Below, piece after piece: positions 34,267 to 42,928 of a stretch of DNA of 64,000 nt. The notes under the pieces were generated by a model. The model saw only the letters and a program-made list of their open reading frames with translations, was not told the origin of the DNA and did not search any database. Positions within the stretch are counted from its first letter, which is position 1, and each line of letters begins with the position of its first letter. The position numbers and the translations under genes are program-made. This DNA is from CAZJYC01 sp964550165 (GTDB taxonomy: Bacteria > Acidobacteriota > Aminicenantia > Aminicenantales > Aminicenantaceae), in assembly GCA_964550165.1 (NCBI GenBank), contig CAZJYC010000001.1:97309-161308 (forward strand). The letters run 5' to 3'.

Positions 34267-37200
34267 GTGCGAAAAATGTTTAGCATTCTGTTTGTGCTGC
34301 TACTTGCCTGCTCGTTGATGGCACAGCAGAGAACGGGAAATATCTACGGCAAGATTAGCGACGAAGAAGGAAATCCTCTTCCTGGTGTGACCGTAACCCT
34401 AACCGGCTCCATGACAGCAGCTCTGACCAATGTAAGCTCTGCCTCAGGCAGTTACAGGTTTATCTCCCTTCCGCCGGCCAAGGACTATGTCCTCAAGGCT
34501 GAGTTGGCTGGATTCAAGACAGAGATCCGGGAGAGCGTTATCGTTACCGTCGGAGCCAACGTCGAGATCAACCTGACCATGGCCATGGGCCGGATCGAGG
34601 AAGAGGTGACGGTTACGGCGGTTTCTCCTGTGGTCGACACCAAGAAGACCGCGGTGGGAGCGAACGTGACCAAGGAAGCGCTGCAGTCGCTGCCTACGGC
34701 GAGAGATCCGTGGGTTGTTCTCCAGATGGCTCCCTCGATCATCACCGACAGGGAGAACGTCGGAGGAGCAGAGTCCGGACAGCAGTCTACTTATGTGGCA
34801 AGAGGAGCCCCGAATTACAGCAACAATGTCTGGGCTATGGACGGAATCGTCATCACCGACCCTGCGGCCATCGGAGCCTCGCCGAGCTACTATGACTTTG
34901 ACGCTTTTGAGGAGATGCAGATCACGGTCGGCGGAGCGGACATCACGGTCCAGACAGGCGGTGTTGCGCTGAACATGGTGACCCACAGAGGCGGGAACGC
35001 TGTCACCATCGGTGGAAGGTTCTATGTGACCGACGAGAAATTCCAGGCGAAGAACACCGAGTTTGTGCAAGAGAAAATAGAAGAAGAGAAGATAGCAGCT
35101 CGTTTTATAGGCATCAATCAGATCAGGAACAACAAAGATTACGGCTTCAACCTGGGTGGTCCGCTGATTAAGGACAAAGCCTGGTTGTGGGGGTCTTACG
35201 GTGTTCAGGACCTGAAGACCCTGACTGTTTATGGAAAAGGCGATGACACTCTGCTGACCAACTATGCGGCCAAGCTTAACGTCCAGATCATCCCGGAAAA
35301 CCGTTTTGAGGCTTTCGTCCATATCGGAGGGAAGCAGAAGTGGGGCAGGTCATCGTCTATCGCCAACCCTGAAGGGCTATACCAGGGCGGCCGATATCAC
35401 TTTGGGAGTCCGATTGTCAAATTCCAGGATGAGCATATGTTCGGGAATAACCTTTTTGTTTCCTTTAAATATGCTTTCTCCGATGCGGGCTTCAACCTGA
35501 CGCCGATTGTCGACATGAACTTTGAAAAACCGTTGTATGTGGACGTGAAAGAAGGGCGGAACTATGGATCCCAGGCAGGCCGCTATTATGTCGAAAGGCC
35601 GGTCAATCAGTACAACTTCCTGCTCCAGTACTTCAACGACGATTTGCTCGGCGTAAGCCATGATGTCAAGATGGGTTTCGAGTATGCGGATAGAAACGCT
35701 TACACCGAGTCGGTGAATGCTGGCAATATCACCATCAACCAGCACTATGACACCAACACCATAGATTGGAACGACGACGGAACTCCAGACCCACCTCCTT
35801 CATCCGAGTTCGAAAATTTTAAACGGTTTTTCTTCGCCAGAGGATTCTACAGGGATTATGGCGTCAAGGCTCTTGCCGGCTATATCAGTGACACCATCAG
35901 CTTCGGCAGGCTCAACCTGATCCTTGGCTTGAGGTATGATTTTCAGAAACCCAGAGTTAACCCGATCGCGATCGAAGCTGTGAACGAAAATGCGGCCTGG
36001 AATGTTGCCGATCCTGCAGTCAAGAGTGCCCTTGACGCCCTTTTGCCAGGCCTTACGATCGACCAGATCGATGCCACAGCTGATGACGGCAGCACCTATT
36101 CCTGGCAAGTCTTGTCTCCGAGACTCGGACTGACCTGGGATGTCAGGGGTGACGGCAAGACCATTGCCAAACTGTCGCTGGCTTCCTACGGCGATTTCAT
36201 GGGTGTCGGATCGGCTGGGAACTGGATGCCCGGTGGAACCGGCGGAGCCATGAATTTCTGGTGGAGGGATGACGGCGACAGGACAGTTGAATTCCAGGAG
36301 CTCTACTGGCATTATGTCGGAGGTGCCACGCCTTATGCCCCTTACCGTGTCTTCAACGATTCCGGAGATGTTATCCTGACTGCCGATCAGTGGACGGATG
36401 CGGCTGGCACATTCTGGAGTGGATACGATCGCCTGAATCCGGGCCAGGTGCAGGCTCCATACACAACTCTTGAGAAGAACGCCGGCTCGACCCGAACTCT
36501 GGAGGCCATGCTCACTCTCGATAAAGAGATCTTCACCGATTTTGCTGTGACGGTAAACGCTACCTACAGACGGTACGACCATTTCACCTGGGGTAACAAG
36601 TATTTTGTCGACCAGGATACAGGAGAGCGGTACGGCTTTCAGTCCCAGGATTGGTGGGTTGTTGCACCCAATCGTCCGCCTGAATCCATAACCGTCAATC
36701 CAGACACTACCAAATGGGATGGCGATACAGGAGAAGCTTCCCAGCACGACTGGTATTACATGACCAATGATTACACCGAAGGCGACCGGAGGTTTGATCC
36801 CTCTGCCTATTCTCCATATTCTCTGGTGACCAGACAGCCCGATTTCTACCAGGAATGTTATAGTTTGGACCTCATCTTCAACAAGAGGCTGTCCAACAAA
36901 TGGATGATGAACGCCAGCTTTACCTTGCAGAGTCAGATAGCCCATTACGGAGACGAGGGCGCCTGGCATCCCACAAACCTCTGGGCTGTTGACGGCAAAG
37001 ATTATTCAGCCCTGATCGGCGCGGCAAGCGGAATTCTTAACCAGTACACCAACACCCGGTGGATGGCCAAGGTCTCGGGGCTCTATCAGTTCCCCTATGA
37101 CATCAACGTCGCCTTTACCTTCCTGGCCAGAGAGGGCTGGATCATCCAGGAGACATTCACCTATGTGGACTACACCGTTCCCAACCCGAGAGACAGAAGC

Positions 37201-37500
37201 TTCACCTCTTACATTTATCCCTTTGGCGATGATAGGCTGCCGACATTTTTCCACCTGGATCTCCGCCTTGAGAAGATGATCAGAGTTGGCGACACGGGCA
37301 GGATCTGGCTCATGGCTGACCTGTTCAACGTCTTCAATGCCAAGACCGAGCTGAGAAGAACACAGAAGAGCTGGGGAACCTACTATTACTATGGTCCTGA
37401 TGACCCGCGCAACTACTTCAGGCCCAGCCCAACAGCATACGCCCTTGATGCGGTCTTGCTCCCGAGAGTCTTAAGATTAGGAGTCAGGTTCCAGTTCTAA
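34267..37500 (+). CDS. TonB-dependent receptor with carboxypeptidase-regulatory-like N-terminus
   Basis: 1077 aa outer-membrane protein. GTG start at 34267, 6 bases after GGAGG; an ATG at 34276 is too far from it. Signal peptide to about residue 19. Residues 20-105 form a CarboxypepD_reg-like domain (GNIYGKISDEEGNPLPGVTVTLTG). Then come a plug domain (VSPVVDTKKTAVGANVTKEALQSLPTARDPW ... MDGIVITDP) and a long beta-barrel ending in Phe (VRFQF). Family role: TonB-driven import of large nutrients, SusC style. No SusD partner is present. A strong terminator follows. Confidence 0.92.
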   Translation: MRKMFSILFVLLLACSLMAQQRTGNIYGKISDEEGNPLPGVTVTLTGSMTAALTNVSSASGSYRFISLPPAKDYVLKAELAGFKTEIRESVIVTVGANVEINLTMAMGRIEEEVTVTAVSPVVDTKKTAVGANVTKEALQSLPTARDPWVVLQMAPSIITDRENVGGAESGQQSTYVARGAPNYSNNVWAMDGIVITDPAAIGASPSYYDFDAFEEMQITVGGADITVQTGGVALNMVTHRGGNAVTIGGRFYVTDEKFQAKNTEFVQEKIEEEKIAARFIGINQIRNNKDYGFNLGGPLIKDKAWLWGSYGVQDLKTLTVYGKGDDTLLTNYAAKLNVQIIPENRFEAFVHIGGKQKWGRSSSIANPEGLYQGGRYHFGSPIVKFQDEHMFGNNLFVSFKYAFSDAGFNLTPIVDMNFEKPLYVDVKEGRNYGSQAGRYYVERPVNQYNFLLQYFNDDLLGVSHDVKMGFEYADRNAYTESVNAGNITINQHYDTNTIDWNDDGTPDPPPSSEFENFKRFFFARGFYRDYGVKALAGYISDTISFGRLNLILGLRYDFQKPRVNPIAIEAVNENAAWNVADPAVKSALDALLPGLTIDQIDATADDGSTYSWQVLSPRLGLTWDVRGDGKTIAKLSLASYGDFMGVGSAGNWMPGGTGGAMNFWWRDDGDRTVEFQELYWHYVGGATPYAPYRVFNDSGDVILTADQWTDAAGTFWSGYDRLNPGQVQAPYTTLEKNAGSTRTLEAMLTLDKEIFTDFAVTVNATYRRYDHFTWGNKYFVDQDTGERYGFQSQDWWVVAPNRPPESITVNPDTTKWDGDTGEASQHDWYYMTNDYTEGDRRFDPSAYSPYSLVTRQPDFYQECYSLDLIFNKRLSNKWMMNASFTLQSQIAHYGDEGAWHPTNLWAVDGKDYSALIGAASGILNQYTNTRWMAKVSGLYQFPYDINVAFTFLAREGWIIQETFTYVDYTVPNPRDRSFTSYIYPFGDDRLPTFFHLDLRLEKMIRVGDTGRIWLMADLFNVFNAKTELRRTQKSWGTYYYYGPDDPRNYFRPSPTAYALDAVLLPRVLRLGVRFQF

Positions 37501-37520
37501 GGATCTCCTGCTCGAGTGGA

Positions 37521-37552
37521 ATGCCCCTCCCGGGCTCGCCCGGGAGGGGCAT
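37521..37552 (+). terminator. Intrinsic terminator after the TonB receptor
   Basis: A perfect 14-bp GC-rich stem (ATGCCCCTCCCGGG / CCCGGGAGGGGCAT, 37521-37534 and 37539-37552) with a 4-base loop. ATTTCTAT follows. Confidence 0.8.
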
Positions 37553-37610
37553 ATTTCTATCTTCCCATCAAGAAAGTGTCTCAGCAAGAGATGCCAATGA
37601 CTGAAGGGGG

Positions 37611-37823
37611 ATGGATTTAAAACCGACCGAGAACAAAATGAAAAAACCTAATGAGGATTCAAAACAGCGAAAGCTTTTGCGCATTCATCCCGTGTGGTAT
37701 TTGTTCATGCAGTATTGCGAGACGATAAAAAACGGAGAGATCGAGAAGCTGAAAATTCAGGATGGGCTTCCGATGCTGGCTGAGGAAGTCAAGAAGAAGA
37801 TCAAATTCAATGGAGAGAAATGA
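37611..37823 (+). CDS. Small conserved protein with IHPVWY and IQDGLPMLAEEV motifs (copy 2)
   Basis: 70 aa, paralogue of 33106-33318. The N-terminal 23 residues differ; from LLRIHPVWY on, 37 of 46 residues are identical, with exact identity over the last 23. ATG 37611 lies right behind AAGGGGG, very close spacing, and an ATG at 37638 is also possible. No promoter is evident between the terminator at 37552 and this gene. It precedes the second Fis-type gene by 22 bases. Confidence 0.78.
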   Translation: MDLKPTENKMKKPNEDSKQRKLLRIHPVWYLFMQYCETIKNGEIEKLKIQDGLPMLAEEVKKKIKFNGEK

Positions 37824-37845
37824 AATTAGAGGCTGGAGAAAGACT

Positions 37846-38286
37846 ATGAGTTCTGAGAGACAACCCTCTGAATCCAAAGAAGGACTGCCAGAATTTTTTG
37901 ATATCAAGAGGCAAATCGAGTGTGAAGGCAAAAACTTTTTTATCAACTTTTTTCGTAGAGAGGATCGGAAGAGAGAAGTGAACCAGAGGGGAATGGCAAG
38001 ATTTCTTTCCAACGATAAGAATCGGGCGAAGAATAAAAATGAGTCCATCAAGGAATTCCGATTGAAGAAGGAAATTTGTTGGCTTTTCATTGACTATTTT
38101 TTCGCAACGGGCAGTATTCCCTTAAGAGATTTTATGGATAGGATGGAAAGGAACATTATTCTCAGGACTCTGAACAGAGTAAACGGAAATCAGAAGCAAG
38201 CCGCAAAGATTTTAGGCTTGAAAAGCACCACACTCAACGAAAAAATAAAGAAATTCAGAATTCAGCTGCGAAAGCAGGGATTTTGA
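37846..38286 (+). CDS. Fis-type HTH protein (copy 2)
   Basis: 146 aa from ATG 37846, with GGAG about 7 bases upstream; the open frame from 37762 overlaps the previous gene and is not used. The C-terminal part matches copy 1 (ERNIILRTLNRVNGNQKQAAKILGLKSTTLNEKIKKF) and is a Fis/NtrC-type helix-turn-helix without an AAA+ domain. The N-terminus is basic and unrelated to copy 1. With the preceding gene it repeats the pair at 33106-33781 on the other side of the receptor. Confidence 0.8.
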   Translation: MSSERQPSESKEGLPEFFDIKRQIECEGKNFFINFFRREDRKREVNQRGMARFLSNDKNRAKNKNESIKEFRLKKEICWLFIDYFFATGSIPLRDFMDRMERNIILRTLNRVNGNQKQAAKILGLKSTTLNEKIKKFRIQLRKQGF

Positions 38287-38424
38287 TCTAACCTTGGATT
38301 TGAACTTGATGTCTAAGAAGCTGCAAAAAAGCTTCACAGAGTAATTCTCAAAATAACCATTTTCATCCTTTCAATTATCTTCCACAAAACAAAAATCTGT
38401 CTGTTTCGTATGAACAACTGGTTC

Positions 38425-38453
38425 TTGGCAGGCGGATGTGGCCTTAGTAGAAT
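38425..38453 (+). promoter_or_regulatory. Sigma-70-like promoter of the transglutaminase gene
   Basis: TTGGCA (38425-38430), 17 bases, TAGAAT (38448-38453). The TTGGCA might suggest sigma-54, but no GC lies 12 bases on. The start near 38460 would leave almost no leader before GGAGG at 38460-38464 and ATG 38471. Confidence 0.4.
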
Positions 38454-38470
38454 ATAAAAGGAGGATAAAA

Positions 38471-40018
38471 ATGAAGCAGCTGAAATTATCGTCGAGATTT
38501 TTCCTTTTTGTTTTCCTGACAACGCTTTTTCTTTGGAATGGACTCCAAAAAGCCTATTCCAAGGACCTTTTGAACTCAGCGCAGCCAGGGGAAAAGAGAA
38601 TATCCGAATCCTGGATGGGAATCTATATCAGCGGAATAAAAGTTGGCTACAGCCACAGCCTGCAGTTATCTTTAACCAAAAACGGAAAAAAATATAAAAA
38701 AGACAGGAGCGAATCCTGGATGAGAGTCTCCCGGTTGGGCGGAAATCCTGTCGAGGTCAGGACTATCCAGGAATCCTTATCCGATGAGCAGGGAAGGCCA
38801 CTGGCGTGTGTTTTGCGGACAAAGATGGCAGAAAGCGAGACCGTCACCGAGGCTGAGGTAGTTCCTGACAGGATTGTCTTCAGGTCTCAAGGCAAGGTCA
38901 TTAAAGAGCTCTCTTATGAAGAAGAGTTTTACTTTGGAACTCCGTTGAAAAAAATCCTTGAGGAAGGCGGTTTAAAGCCTGGCAAGAAATACAGCTTTAA
39001 AGTTTTAGAACCGCTCACCTATTCTCTGGTGGATTGCCGCTTTGAGGTTCTGGCTGAAGAAGAGGTTTTGATTCTCGGGAACAAGATGAAGCTCTGGCAT
39101 GTCAGGGAAGAGCTGGCTTCGATTCTTCCCATCACCATGGAGGAGTGGATTGACGACAGAGGGGACTGCTGGAAGGCTGAAGCTCAGGCAAGTTTTTTCG
39201 TGACCACATCCATCCGGATGCCCAAAGAGAAGGCCCTTGAGATTTCAGACGAAAATTTCGATATCGCTTTGTCCACAGTCATAACATCCAATGTCACCTT
39301 CGAAAAGCCTCAGGAAGTTCAGGGTGTGACTTATAAGCTGAGCGGTATTTCTCCCGAGAAGATTAAGAATTTTCCTTTTGACGACGGAAGCCAAAAGCTC
39401 GTTGAAACAGGAAAAGATTACGTTATTCTTCAAACGCGCTCCCAGGTCTTCAAAGAAGATGATGCGATTCCTTTTCCGGTCAAAGAGGAAGGATTCCGTG
39501 AATATTTAAAGCCGACTTCGTTCTGTCAGGCCGATGACCCGGAGATTCAAAAAGTGGCCAAGGAGATTGTTGGTGAGGAGAAAAATTCCTGGCGAGCCGC
39601 AAAAAAGATTGCCGAATGGGTCAGAGAGGAAATGACGCCCAATTATGATGTCGGCTTTGCCACAGCCAAGGAGATTTTGAAAAATCGAGAAGGCGACTGT
39701 TCCGAACACACGGTCATCACTGTCACCCTCTGCCGGGTTGTGGGTATTCCATCCCGAGCCGCCGTCGGGATTATGTATGCCTACGGCCTTTTTGCTTATC
39801 ACATGTGGCCTGAAGTCTATGTCGGCCGCTGGATCGGGCTTGATGCCAAATGGCTGGCTGTGGATAAGAAGAGCGGGGAATATTACACCGACGCGACCCA
39901 TTTAAAATTTGGCAGAAGCGGGCTCGACGAGAATATTTTTAAGGAAATGGTCCAGTCGATCTCTGAAATCGTGGGCAAACTCAAACTTGAAATTCTGGAG
40001 TATCATCTGGATAAATAG
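38471..40018 (+). CDS. Secreted transglutaminase-like (cysteine protease fold) protein
   Basis: 515 aa from ATG 38471 with AAAGGAGG 6 bases upstream. Signal peptide to about residue 29. Residues 40-370 are a beta-rich region. The transglutaminase-core domain lies at about 390-470 with the triad Cys in REGDCSEH, His in YHMWPEVYV and Asp in IGLDAKW. Bacterial members act as peptidases or cross-linkers in the periplasm. The long N-terminal part (SESWMGIYISGIKVGYSH) is shared by other exported transglutaminase-like proteins. Confidence 0.87.
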   Translation: MKQLKLSSRFFLFVFLTTLFLWNGLQKAYSKDLLNSAQPGEKRISESWMGIYISGIKVGYSHSLQLSLTKNGKKYKKDRSESWMRVSRLGGNPVEVRTIQESLSDEQGRPLACVLRTKMAESETVTEAEVVPDRIVFRSQGKVIKELSYEEEFYFGTPLKKILEEGGLKPGKKYSFKVLEPLTYSLVDCRFEVLAEEEVLILGNKMKLWHVREELASILPITMEEWIDDRGDCWKAEAQASFFVTTSIRMPKEKALEISDENFDIALSTVITSNVTFEKPQEVQGVTYKLSGISPEKIKNFPFDDGSQKLVETGKDYVILQTRSQVFKEDDAIPFPVKEEGFREYLKPTSFCQADDPEIQKVAKEIVGEEKNSWRAAKKIAEWVREEMTPNYDVGFATAKEILKNREGDCSEHTVITVTLCRVVGIPSRAAVGIMYAYGLFAYHMWPEVYVGRWIGLDAKWLAVDKKSGEYYTDATHLKFGRSGLDENIFKEMVQSISEIVGKLKLEILEYHLDK

Positions 40019-40101
40019 GGCAGCCTTCTTTTCGTAAAATTCTACGGGATTCATCACTTTCGACATGAATCCTGAGAGGCAGGGGGCCCGGCTGAAAATG
40101 T

Positions 40102-40115
40102 GTAAAATATTTTAC
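40102..40115. promoter_or_regulatory. Palindrome GTAAA-N4-TTTAC, candidate activator site
   Basis: GTAAAATATTTTAC, a perfect palindrome 85-100 bases upstream of the -24 element at 40200. A related CGTAAAATTCTACG sits about 70 bases further up (40033-40046). This parallels the sites at 27871 and 32416. Confidence 0.5.
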
Positions 40116-40199
40116 GTTACCGATGAGGTTTATGACCTGTTATCGAGGGCTCCAGAGTGAATCTTGCCTGGGAGCAAAAGAATTGTCCTGGCATTGAAT

Positions 40200-40216
40200 A
40201 TGGCATAAATTTTGCT
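40200..40216 (+). promoter_or_regulatory. Sigma-54 promoter of the DUF4932-PDZ gene
   Basis: ATGGCATAAATTTTGCT: GG at 40202 and GC at 40214, exact 12-base spacing. Start near 40227, about 75 bases before ATG 40303. Confidence 0.7.
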
Positions 40217-40302
40217 CCTTATGAATCTTAAGATTCCAAGCAAAAAATCCGCTGAGCCTGAAGATGTAAAATTTACCAAGAAAGGCTCAAAAGGAGGATA
40301 TT

Positions 40303-41667
40303 ATGAGCAAAAAGCTGGTGCTGGTTGTCTTGAGTCTTTATTGGTTGTTATTTTTTTCACGTTTGGGCTATTCCCAGTATGAAATCCGGGTCAGCGAAAA
40401 ACTGTGGGTCACCTGTCCCAGGAACCTTGCTGTCTTTCACATCCTTGTCATGCTCGGCCCTTCCGGAGAAGAGATGAAAAATCGTTTCTTCCATCCGCTG
40501 GCCAAGCAAGCAAGGGATTACTTCAGCGGTTTTAAAGGCCACCCAGCTGTTTTGAGCACGGACAGGCTGTTCAAAACCATGTGGTATTTTGTGTTCAACA
40601 ACCTTGCTTTTTACTATTCTGAATTTCCCGAAGCAAAATTGGTAAGGGAATTCCCTTCCGAGTATGAAGAGTGGAAGTCTATGGACAAGAAAATCTTAGC
40701 CTATATGCAATCGGTCAGAGATTTTTATGCGCGCGCTCAATTCGAATCATTTTGGAGAGGTCGTGCTCAGGATATCCAGTCGTTGATGCTGGAAGTCAAA
40801 AATAACTTTCCCGCTGTCGACCTTCCCCAGTTGATGGAAAATTTTTATGGAAGGCCTGTTGAACGGTTTTATTTTGTTCCTTGCCCTTTCATGGCCAGTT
40901 CAGCCACCCATGTCGAAATCCAGGAAAATGGAAAATGGACGTTCTACCATATCGACGGTTTTCAGAATTACGCAGACAGCTTCTCCAATGCCTATCATGC
41001 TTTTCATGAGTTCAGTCACAGTTTTATCGAGCCAATCTCAAGAGGCCATTCGGAAGAGATTGGCAAGCTTTCCTATCTCCACACGCCGCTCAAGCAGGAT
41101 TTCGGGCGGATGGGGTATGGAAGCTGGGAGAGGGCATTTGCCGAGCATATGGTCACCGCCGGCCAGCTTCATCTGACAAGAAAAGCTTTCGGAGAGAAGA
41201 AAGCAGAGAGGATGCTCGAGCGGGAAACCAAGCAAGGCTTCAAGCTGATCAAACGCTTCTACGATTATTTTAAGGACTATGATGAGAAAAGGGGAAAATA
41301 CAAAGACCTGGAAGACTTCTATCCGGAAATTTTGAGCAGGCTTTCCCGTCTCAAAGTCGCGGAATACAGAAGGCCGGGGATCATGGGCTTTTACCCGGAA
41401 TACAAGGAAAACAGGCTTTACATCAAGGAGGTTATCCCGGACTCGGCCCTGGATAAGGGTGGGATACAGAAAAATGACATTCTGTTTTCCGTCGGCAAAG
41501 AAAAGATAAATTCCGAAGAAAGCTTTAACAGGGCAAAAGAGAAATGGTGGAACGCAGCCAAGGAGGGCGATTCAGTGGAGATTGGAATCATCAGAGAAGG
41601 AAAAGAGATTAAAATTAAGGTTCCCATTCCTTTTGTCATGGATTTTCGGTATGTTGAGGATAAATAG
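40303..41667 (+). CDS. Secreted DUF4932-type zinc protease with C-terminal PDZ domain
   Basis: 454 aa. AAAGGAGG before the ATG; signal peptide about 24 residues. The zinc site is in YHAFHEFSHSFIEP (HEFxH, a variant HExxH) with the third ligand expected in the Glu of ERAFAEHMV. This pattern is typical of DUF4932. Residues 370-450 form a PDZ domain (EVIPDSALDKGGIQKNDILFSVG). Such a layout fits a periplasmic protease that trims peptides or processes an envelope protein. Its own sigma-54 promoter links it to the receptor and sensor operon. Confidence 0.82.
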   Translation: MSKKLVLVVLSLYWLLFFSRLGYSQYEIRVSEKLWVTCPRNLAVFHILVMLGPSGEEMKNRFFHPLAKQARDYFSGFKGHPAVLSTDRLFKTMWYFVFNNLAFYYSEFPEAKLVREFPSEYEEWKSMDKKILAYMQSVRDFYARAQFESFWRGRAQDIQSLMLEVKNNFPAVDLPQLMENFYGRPVERFYFVPCPFMASSATHVEIQENGKWTFYHIDGFQNYADSFSNAYHAFHEFSHSFIEPISRGHSEEIGKLSYLHTPLKQDFGRMGYGSWERAFAEHMVTAGQLHLTRKAFGEKKAERMLERETKQGFKLIKRFYDYFKDYDEKRGKYKDLEDFYPEILSRLSRLKVAEYRRPGIMGFYPEYKENRLYIKEVIPDSALDKGGIQKNDILFSVGKEKINSEESFNRAKEKWWNAAKEGDSVEIGIIREGKEIKIKVPIPFVMDFRYVEDK

Positions 41668-41828
41668 AGATTTTTTCTTTCTCATAGTCAGGATGCAAAA
41701 AAGCGGGAAAGGTTTAAAACTGGCGGGAATCTCAATACCTCATTAAGGGGCAGCGATGGACAAGAAAAGAAAAGTTTCCAAATTCCATCCGCGAGCTTTT
41801 GGGGATGATGCATGAAAAGGAGGGAACG

Positions 41829-42926
41829 ATGTCTCATCAAAAAAAAGCAACTTTCTACCTGGGATCTTTTTTATTGTTTTTTGTTTTTCTTTCCTTATTC
41901 CTGAGTGCAGAAGAAAACCGGCCAGGCCTTTCGCTCAAAGAGACTTTTGACCTTTATGTCCGCTCCATTCAGAACTCTGACTTGAAAAGCCTCTTCACCA
42001 CAGTCACGGACAATCCGAAACTGTTCTTCCTGACCAGCCGGGGCAGGCTCATCGACACGCGCGAAGGCTATTATAAATTCCACGAGGAATGGTTCAAGGA
42101 GAAGGAGTGGGAGATGCCGGTTGACCTGCTGGAAGCCGTTGAGGGAAAAGATTACGGCTACACCAATGCCGTCTATCATTACAGGGGCAGGTCCCCGGAG
42201 GGCGGGCTCTACGTCCTCGATTCCTATTTCACACTGATTTTCCATAAGGAAGATGGGATGTGGAAAGTGGTGGCGGATGTCTGCACTCCGGTAAACCGCT
42301 ACCAGACAGAGGTTATTCCAGAGATCAAATACACAGCGGACCAGGTCTTTCTTTTCGAAACCATAAAAAACCGCCGGACCGTGCGCAAATTCAAAGCGAC
42401 GCCTGTTCCCAAAGAGCATATCCTCAAAATTCTCGATGCCGCCCGCTTCGCGGCCACAGCCGGAAACCAGCAGCCATGGAAATTTCTGGTTGTTCAAAAC
42501 AGGGAGAAGCTGGCTGGGCTCCAAAAAGAAGCCCTTTCCTGGTATATTGATCTTTATCAAATGAAGAGAAATCCGGCCGAAGCAGAGCTCGCTCAGGCCA
42601 GGGAATCGGTCCAAAAGACGCTGGAGAACGTGCTTTCTGCACCCGTTTACATTGCTGTGCTTGTTGACTCCAGCGCCAAGTATGCGGATTATATCCTCTA
42701 CGACGGGACTTTGGCTGCAGGCAACCTGATGATCGCTGCCAGGGCTCTCGGGTATGGAACCGGCTTCTTCACCACTTTTTTCCCGGAAGAGAAGATGAAA
42801 AAATTTTTCAACATTCCAGCCCAGTATAAACTCATCTGCTTTACTCCGGTTGGCATTCCTGAAGAATGGCCTGAGACACCGCCGAAGAAAAGCCTGAAAG
42901 ACGTCGTTATTTTCGAGTCGTTCTGA
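41829..42926 (+). CDS. Exported NTF2-like / nitroreductase fusion
   Basis: 365 aa from ATG 41829 (AAGGAGGG upstream); the earlier in-frame start at 41799 lacks one. Signal peptide about 30 residues. Residues 35-155 look like a SnoaL/DUF4440 NTF2-type fold (LKETFDLYVRSIQNSDLKSLFTTVTD...GMWKVVADVCTPV). Residues 180-365 are a nitroreductase domain: IKNRRTVRKFKATPVPKEHILKILDAARFAATAGNQQPWKF, then the FMN-site end GTLAAGNLMIAARALGYGTGFFT. FMN enzymes are normally cytosolic, so the export signal is unusual. The M20 gene follows 2 bases later. Confidence 0.82.
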   Translation: MSHQKKATFYLGSFLLFFVFLSLFLSAEENRPGLSLKETFDLYVRSIQNSDLKSLFTTVTDNPKLFFLTSRGRLIDTREGYYKFHEEWFKEKEWEMPVDLLEAVEGKDYGYTNAVYHYRGRSPEGGLYVLDSYFTLIFHKEDGMWKVVADVCTPVNRYQTEVIPEIKYTADQVFLFETIKNRRTVRKFKATPVPKEHILKILDAARFAATAGNQQPWKFLVVQNREKLAGLQKEALSWYIDLYQMKRNPAEAELAQARESVQKTLENVLSAPVYIAVLVDSSAKYADYILYDGTLAAGNLMIAARALGYGTGFFTTFFPEEKMKKFFNIPAQYKLICFTPVGIPEEWPETPPKKSLKDVVIFESF

Positions 42927-42928
42927 AA

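Noticed and set aside
35800..36969. 389-aa frame antisense to the TonB receptor
   Set aside because: Shadow of the receptor's codon pattern; low-information composition and no start signal.
38425..38445. Possible sigma-54 element TTGGCAGGCGGATGTGGCC before the transglutaminase gene
   Set aside because: The GC falls 14 bases after GG, not 12; a sigma-70 match with 17-base spacing fits better.
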